Shown in pieces: positions 6,656-9,965 of a stretch of DNA of 9,965 nt. Source of the DNA: DATFLK01 sp035267815 (GTDB lineage: Bacteria > Pseudomonadota > Zetaproteobacteria > Mariprofundales > Mariprofundaceae); contig DATFLK010000096.1 of the NCBI GenBank assembly GCA_035267815.1, positions 1 through 9,965 on the forward strand. Direction: 5' to 3'. The notes under the pieces were generated by a model. The model did no database searches. It was not told the DNA's origin and saw only the letters and a list, made by a program, of their open reading frames with translations. Both the position numbers and the translations under genes were made by a program. Positions within the stretch are counted from its first letter, which is position 1, and each line of letters begins with the position of its first letter.

Positions 6656-6872
6656 TTAATTCCTGCTGAAAAGGTATATGCCGACCACAAAACTGACGGC
6701 ACCACTAATGTAGTAGGTCATGACCCTGTCTGGTTCCGAACCTGTAACAGCTTGTGTGAGTTGCGATCCGACAGAACCGGATAACTTGATACCCCCATAC
6801 TGCAAGGCCGATTCCCAGAACTGCTAGGGCAACACCAATGATTTTCATTATAGTTCCGGAGTCTGTTGCCAT
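6656..6872 (-). pseudogene. DUF3185-type membrane protein, frameshifted
   Basis: The start is strong: AGGAGG (6878-6883) lies 5 bases before ATG 6872, giving MATDSGTIMKIIGVALAVLG and on to GLAVWGYQ, a first membrane helix. In that frame the protein then turns into unrelated sequence and stops near 6705. After the CAA codon at 6786-6788, skipping the single base at 6785 restores the family pattern: LSGSVGSQLTQAVTGSEPDR, then a second helix VMTYYISGAVSFVVGIYLFS, ending at TAA 6656-6658. The restored product of about 71 residues has the two-helix layout and the central SxGSxxxxAxTGxxxD stretch of the DUF3185 family, whose role is unknown. So one extra base breaks the gene, or the read has an indel here. 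The local sequence is not a slippery heptamer, so programmed frameshifting is unlikely. It precedes the GlsB-like gene by 12 bases. Confidence 0.8.
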
Positions 6873-6902
6873 GTCGACCTCCTGGTTGAAAGAGATGGGA
6901 TG

Positions 6903-6908
6903 TTTATA
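6903..6908 (-). promoter_or_regulatory. Candidate -10 element for the DUF3185-glsB pair
   Basis: On the minus strand this reads TATAAA, one base from the sigma-70 consensus. It lies about 30 bases before the ATG at 6872 and would give a short leader containing the AGGAGG site. The matching -35 (TTACGC at spacing 17) is poor, so the promoter may need an activator or another sigma factor. The element overlaps the LexA-like site. Confidence 0.3.
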
Positions 6909-6926
6909 CTGTATACCATCACAGGC
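6907..6926. promoter_or_regulatory. LexA-box-like site
   Basis: CTGT at 6909-6912 and ACAG at 6921-6924 are separated by exactly 8 bases, the arrangement of gammaproteobacterial SOS boxes. The left half TACTGTATA is identical to the E. coli consensus half, while the centre and the last two bases deviate. It lies 35-54 bases upstream of the DUF3185-type start codon and overlaps a TATAAA element, a position suited to repression. Binding is not shown; one such match in 10 kb can occur by chance. Confidence 0.35.
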
Positions 6927-7083
6927 GTAAGGCATTCGGAAACGAGGAGGGCGGAAGGGCGAAATCTTCCTTCTTATATGCCAAGTTGTCGGTTTCATGG
7001 ATGTATATCGAAAACGTAAAAGAGACAAGATCGTTAAGTATAGAACTTCAATTAGGGTGACCGGCCAGCAGTTTCCCCGGTTG

Positions 7084-8007
7084 TTATAACCCGCTCAACT
7101 CCTTGATGTGGACCATCGCACTGCGGCCCAGCGCATGAAGCTCATAGCCGCCTTCGAGCAGCGACACGATGCGTCCCTGCGCATATTTCGCCGCAATCCC
7201 CTTGATCTGCCGCGTGACCCAGCCATAGTCCGCTTCCATTAAATTGAAATGCGCCATGTCGTCGTCGCGATGGCCGTCGAAGCCGGCGGACACGAACAGG
7301 ATTTCCGGTTGGAAGCGTTCCAGCGCGGGCAGCCATTGTTCGCTCACGGCTGCGCGGAATGCCGTGCCCTTGGTTCCCGCAGGCAGCGGCACGTTGACGA
7401 TGTGTTCGTTGCCGCTGTCGGCGCCGCGGTAGGGGTAGTAGGGGTGCTGGAAGGTAGAGCAGAGCATCACGTGCGGGTCGTCCCGGAACATCAGTTCGGT
7501 GCCGTTGCCGTGGTGCACGTCGAAATCGGCAATAGCGATGCGTTGCAAACCGTATTTTGCCATTGCGTGTGCCACGCCGACCGCCACGTTGTTGAAAATG
7601 CAGAAGCCCATGGCACGCGCCGGTTCGGCATGGTGACCGGGCGGGCGTACCGCGCAGAATGCATTCTCCGCTTTGTCTTCGATGACCAGTTCGGCCGCCA
7701 GCACCGCAGCACCCGCGGCACGCAGCGCCGCATTCCAGGTATGGGGATTCATCGCCGTATCGGGGTCGAGCTGGAAAAGCCCCTGTTGCGGAGCCGCGGC
7801 ATGGATGGATTCGATATATTCCCTGTCATGCACGCGTGTCAGTTGCTCGATAGTCGCCAGCGGCGCATCGTGTTGCTGCAGGAAGGTTAGCAGACCGGAG
7901 GCGACCAGCTGGTCCTCAATTGCACCGAGTCGTGCCGGGGATTCCGGGTGATGCGCGCCCATGTCGTGCTTTAAACAATCCGGATGGCTGATGTAAGCGG
8001 TCTGCAA
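7084..8007 (-). CDS. Histone-deacetylase-family zinc hydrolase
   Basis: A 307-residue member of the arginase/deacetylase fold, class II HDAC-like, normal in length for bacterial forms. It should remove acetyl groups from acyl-lysines, acetylpolyamines or other acetamides in the cytoplasm. Catalytic features: RPPGHHAE (His125, His126); DFDVHHGNGT (zinc ligands Asp163, His165); SAGFDGHRDDD (zinc ligand Asp244); and LEGGYEL with Tyr288 at the end of the site. All are intact. The N-terminal HDMGAHHPESPARL pattern matches the HDAC/AcuC/acetylpolyamine amidohydrolase group. The start must be TTG at 8007, preceded by AGGA at a spacing of about 8; no in-frame ATG lies nearby upstream and the first internal ATG would cut off the first strand. 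It is divergent, across 74 bases, from a Pat/ACD-type protein, which makes protein deacetylation a plausible job. Confidence 0.92.
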   Translation of the reverse strand: MQTAYISHPDCLKHDMGAHHPESPARLGAIEDQLVASGLLTFLQQHDAPLATIEQLTRVHDREYIESIHAAAPQQGLFQLDPDTAMNPHTWNAALRAAGAAVLAAELVIEDKAENAFCAVRPPGHHAEPARAMGFCIFNNVAVGVAHAMAKYGLQRIAIADFDVHHGNGTELMFRDDPHVMLCSTFQHPYYPYRGADSGNEHIVNVPLPAGTKGTAFRAAVSEQWLPALERFQPEILFVSAGFDGHRDDDMAHFNLMEADYGWVTRQIKGIAAKYAQGRIVSLLEGGYELHALGRSAMVHIKELSGL

Positions 8008-8081
8008 TGGCTGATCCTGACAAGATGTGAGTTTGTAAGCGCAGTGCTATATTTATTCCAAGTAACCAGGAGGGCAAGTCC
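8008..8081. promoter_or_regulatory. Divergent HDAC / acyl-CoA synthetase intergenic region
   Basis: This 74-base gap separates the TTG start of the deacetylase-family gene from the GTG start of the acyl-CoA synthetase gene. It holds AGGAGG at 8068-8073 for the plus-strand gene and TATATT at 8048-8053, a possible plus-strand -10, but with no good -35 at the right distance. No symmetrical operator is visible. Its shortness means the two promoters must be close or overlapping. Confidence 0.4.
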
Positions 8082-9965
8082 GTGGGGCAACACTATCTTA
8101 GCACGCTGTTCTCGCCCAAGTCGGTCGCCGTAATCGGCGCCAGCGACAGCGCCGATGCGGTCGGTGGCATCGTGTTCCGCAACATGCTGGAAGGCGGTTA
8201 CCAGGGCAAGTTGTACGCGATCAATCCGAAGCACCCGGAAGTGCAGGGACAGCGCGCCTATGCATCCATCGAGCAGATCGGCGATCCGGTCGAGCTGGCG
8301 GTCATCTGCACACGCGCGGAGATGGTGCCCGGCATCATTGAGGCTTGCGGCAAACACGGCGTGCGTGCGGCGGTGGTACTGTCCGCCGGCTTCAGTGAAA
8401 CCGGCAGTCACGGTGCCGAGATCGAACGGGAGATGCTGGCCAGTGCCAGGACCTACGGCGTGCGGATCATCGGTCCCAACTGCCTCGGTATCATGCGTCC
8501 CGGTATCGGACTCAACGCCACCTTCTTTAACGGCAGCGTCAAGCCCGGCAACCTAGCGCTGGTGTCGCAGTCGGGTGCGCTGTGCAGCGCCATTCTCGAC
8601 TGGGCGCCGCCCAACGACATCGGTTTTTCCAGTGTGGTGTCGATGGGTACTGCGGCCGACATCGATTTCGGCGAGATTCTCGACTATCTGGCTTCCGACG
8701 TGCAGACACAGAGTATTCTGATCTACGTCGAAGGCATCCGCATCGCGCGCAGTTTCATGAGCGCGCTGCGTGCTGCCGCGCACAGTAAGCCGGTGTTCGT
8801 GATAAAGGTCGGGCGCCACGATGCCGGTTCGAAGGCGGTGCAGTCGCATACCGGTGCACTGGTCGGCTCGGACGACGTGTTCGATGCCGCACTGCGCCGC
8901 GCCGGCGTGGTGCGTGTGATGTCCATCGGCGCTTTGTTTTCCGCCGCGCAATCGCTGGCCTCGCGCCACCGCTACAGCGGCAACCGGCTGGCTATCGTCA
9001 CCAACGGCGGCGGCCCCGGTGTGATGGCGATCGACCGCGCGGTCGATCTCGACGTTACCGTTGCATCGCTCTCCGAACAGTCGATCGAAAAGCTGAACCA
9101 GGTGCTGCCTCCCACCTGGTCGCACAACAATCCGGTGGACATCATCGGCGACGCCACACCGGAACGTTACCGCGATGCAGTCGGTATCTGCATGGAGGAT
9201 GCCGGCGTCGACGGCGTGCTGGTCATCCTTACGCCCCAGGCGATGACCGAACCGCTGGAAGTCGCGCAAATGCTGCTGGAAGCCGCGGCGCAATTCAGCA
9301 AGCCGCTACTCACCTGCTGGATGGGCGATACCCAGATCAGGGCGGGGCGCGCACTGTTCGCACAATCGCACGTGCCGGCGTTCCGCACGCCGGAGGCGGC
9401 AGTTGAGGCGTTCTCCTACCTTACCGACTTCTACCGCAACCAGCGGCTGCTGTCGCAGACCCCCGGTCCGCTGTCACACTACGACGAGCCGGACGTGGAG
9501 GGCGCGCGCATGCTGATCGAAACCGCGCTGGCCGAACGGCGCAAGGTGCTCTCCGAGATGGAGTCCAAGGCGCTGCTTGCCGCCTTCCACATCCCGGTCG
9601 CCAGTACCATGATCGCCCGTTCGTCCAGCGAAGCGCTGGTGCTGGCGCAGGAACTGGGCATGCCGGTTGCGATGAAAATCAATTCGCCCGACATCACCCA
9701 CAAGAGCGACGCGGGCGGCGTGCGTCTTAACCTGGGGAACGCTGCCGCAGTGCGCGCGGCCTACCACGAGATCATCGAGACCGTGCAGGTCAACCGCCCC
9801 GATGCGCACATCGACGGCATTGCCATCCAGCCGATGGTGGTTAAGCCCAACGGCCGCGAGTTGATGGCGGGAGTGACCACCGACCCGGTGTTCGGCCCGG
9901 TGATCACCTTTGGCGCTGGCGGCATTACGGTGGAGGTGATGGGCGACCGTGCCATCGCCCTGCCG
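8082..9965 (+). CDS. NDP-forming acyl-CoA synthetase / Pat-like protein, 3' truncated by window
   Basis: The first 628 residues of a protein open to the right edge. In order: a CoA-binding domain (SPKSVAVIGAS from residue 11, GPNCLG at 131-136); succinyl-CoA-ligase-like domains (LVSQSGAL at 160-167, SHTGALVGSD with His256); then from about 500 an ATP-grasp domain (MESKALLAAFHIPVA, SPDITHKSDAGGVRL with His540, DPVFGPVITFGAGG). This order matches ADP-forming acetyl-CoA synthetases and E. coli PatZ/YfiQ, the protein lysine acetyltransferase. PatZ lacks the phospho-histidine motif, whereas here His256 and His540 are both kept, so acyl-CoA synthetase activity is possible. A short form would end near residue 700; a Pat would add a GNAT domain, which lies outside the window. 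The start is GTG, 8 bases after AGGAGG. It is divergent from the HDAC-family gene. Confidence 0.9.
   Translation, partial: MGQHYLSTLFSPKSVAVIGASDSADAVGGIVFRNMLEGGYQGKLYAINPKHPEVQGQRAYASIEQIGDPVELAVICTRAEMVPGIIEACGKHGVRAAVVLSAGFSETGSHGAEIEREMLASARTYGVRIIGPNCLGIMRPGIGLNATFFNGSVKPGNLALVSQSGALCSAILDWAPPNDIGFSSVVSMGTAADIDFGEILDYLASDVQTQSILIYVEGIRIARSFMSALRAAAHSKPVFVIKVGRHDAGSKAVQSHTGALVGSDDVFDAALRRAGVVRVMSIGALFSAAQSLASRHRYSGNRLAIVTNGGGPGVMAIDRAVDLDVTVASLSEQSIEKLNQVLPPTWSHNNPVDIIGDATPERYRDAVGICMEDAGVDGVLVILTPQAMTEPLEVAQMLLEAAAQFSKPLLTCWMGDTQIRAGRALFAQSHVPAFRTPEAAVEAFSYLTDFYRNQRLLSQTPGPLSHYDEPDVEGARMLIETALAERRKVLSEMESKALLAAFHIPVASTMIARSSSEALVLAQELGMPVAMKINSPDITHKSDAGGVRLNLGNAAAVRAAYHEIIETVQVNRPDAHIDGIAIQPMVVKPNGRELMAGVTTDPVFGPVITFGAGGITVEVMGDRAIALP

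Noticed and set aside
6873..7028. Start at 7028 giving a 107-residue protein
   Set aside because: The added 52 residues are Arg/Pro-rich and unlike any membrane-protein leader; AGGAGG before the ATG at 6872 marks the true start, and the C-terminus of that frame is produced by the frameshift.
7060..7083. ACCGG and CCGGT as a terminator after the deacetylase gene
   Set aside because: A 5-bp stem with a 12-base loop and no T-run is too weak to call.
7249..7890. A 213-residue plus-strand frame inside the deacetylase gene
   Set aside because: Antisense to an intact catalytic gene; only the minus strand carries motifs.
8553..9293. A 246-residue minus-strand frame opposite the acyl-CoA synthetase gene
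   Set aside because: His/Arg/Asp-rich shadow of a conserved domain order on the plus strand.
1..9965. tRNA, rRNA, CRISPR, insertion sequence or riboswitch
   Set aside because: No cloverleaf, rRNA-like block, regularly spaced repeat, transposase motif or recognised riboswitch core was seen on either strand by eye.

Overview
The window looks like chromosomal DNA of a GC-rich, free-living proteobacterium, probably a gammaproteobacterium. This rests on gene content, leader-style start sites with AGGAGG-type ribosome binding sites and strongly GC-biased third codon positions; the genus cannot be told from the sequence. No RNA gene, CRISPR array or transposase was found.

Layout. (1) Positions 1-145 hold only the tail of an unrecognised plus-strand reading frame. 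(2) 146-4395 is a glucose/glycogen block. A ROK-family sugar kinase (probably glucokinase) and glycogen synthase glgA form a minus-strand pair coupled by an ATGA overlap. They face away from pgi, glucose-6-phosphate isomerase, on the plus strand. Together the three act around the glucose / glucose-6-P / fructose-6-P / glycogen node. (3) 4441-5189 encodes two small exported proteins of unknown function, again joined by an ATGA overlap. (4) 5201-6096, minus strand, encodes a ParA/McdA-type positioning ATPase followed 2 bases later by a small, very hydrophilic protein that may be its partner. Upstream of the ATPase is a striking site: a 10-bp palindrome between two direct TTGACC repeats. (5) 6118-7083 is visibly AT-richer and looks like an accessory belt. 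It holds a decayed copy of the 3' end of the second exported-protein gene, a GlsB/YeaQ-type stress membrane protein gene, and a DUF3185-type membrane protein gene broken by one extra base. A LexA-box-like sequence lies just upstream of that last pair. (6) 7084-9965 has a divergent pair: a zinc-dependent histone-deacetylase-family hydrolase (minus) and a Pat/ACD-type NDP-forming acyl-CoA synthetase (plus, running off the right edge). They could put on and take off acyl groups on the same set of substrates.

The parts most worth a second look are the ParA plus disordered-protein module with its upstream repeat/palindrome site, the duplicated and broken exported-protein gene, the one-base frameshift in the DUF3185 gene, and the candidate SOS box.
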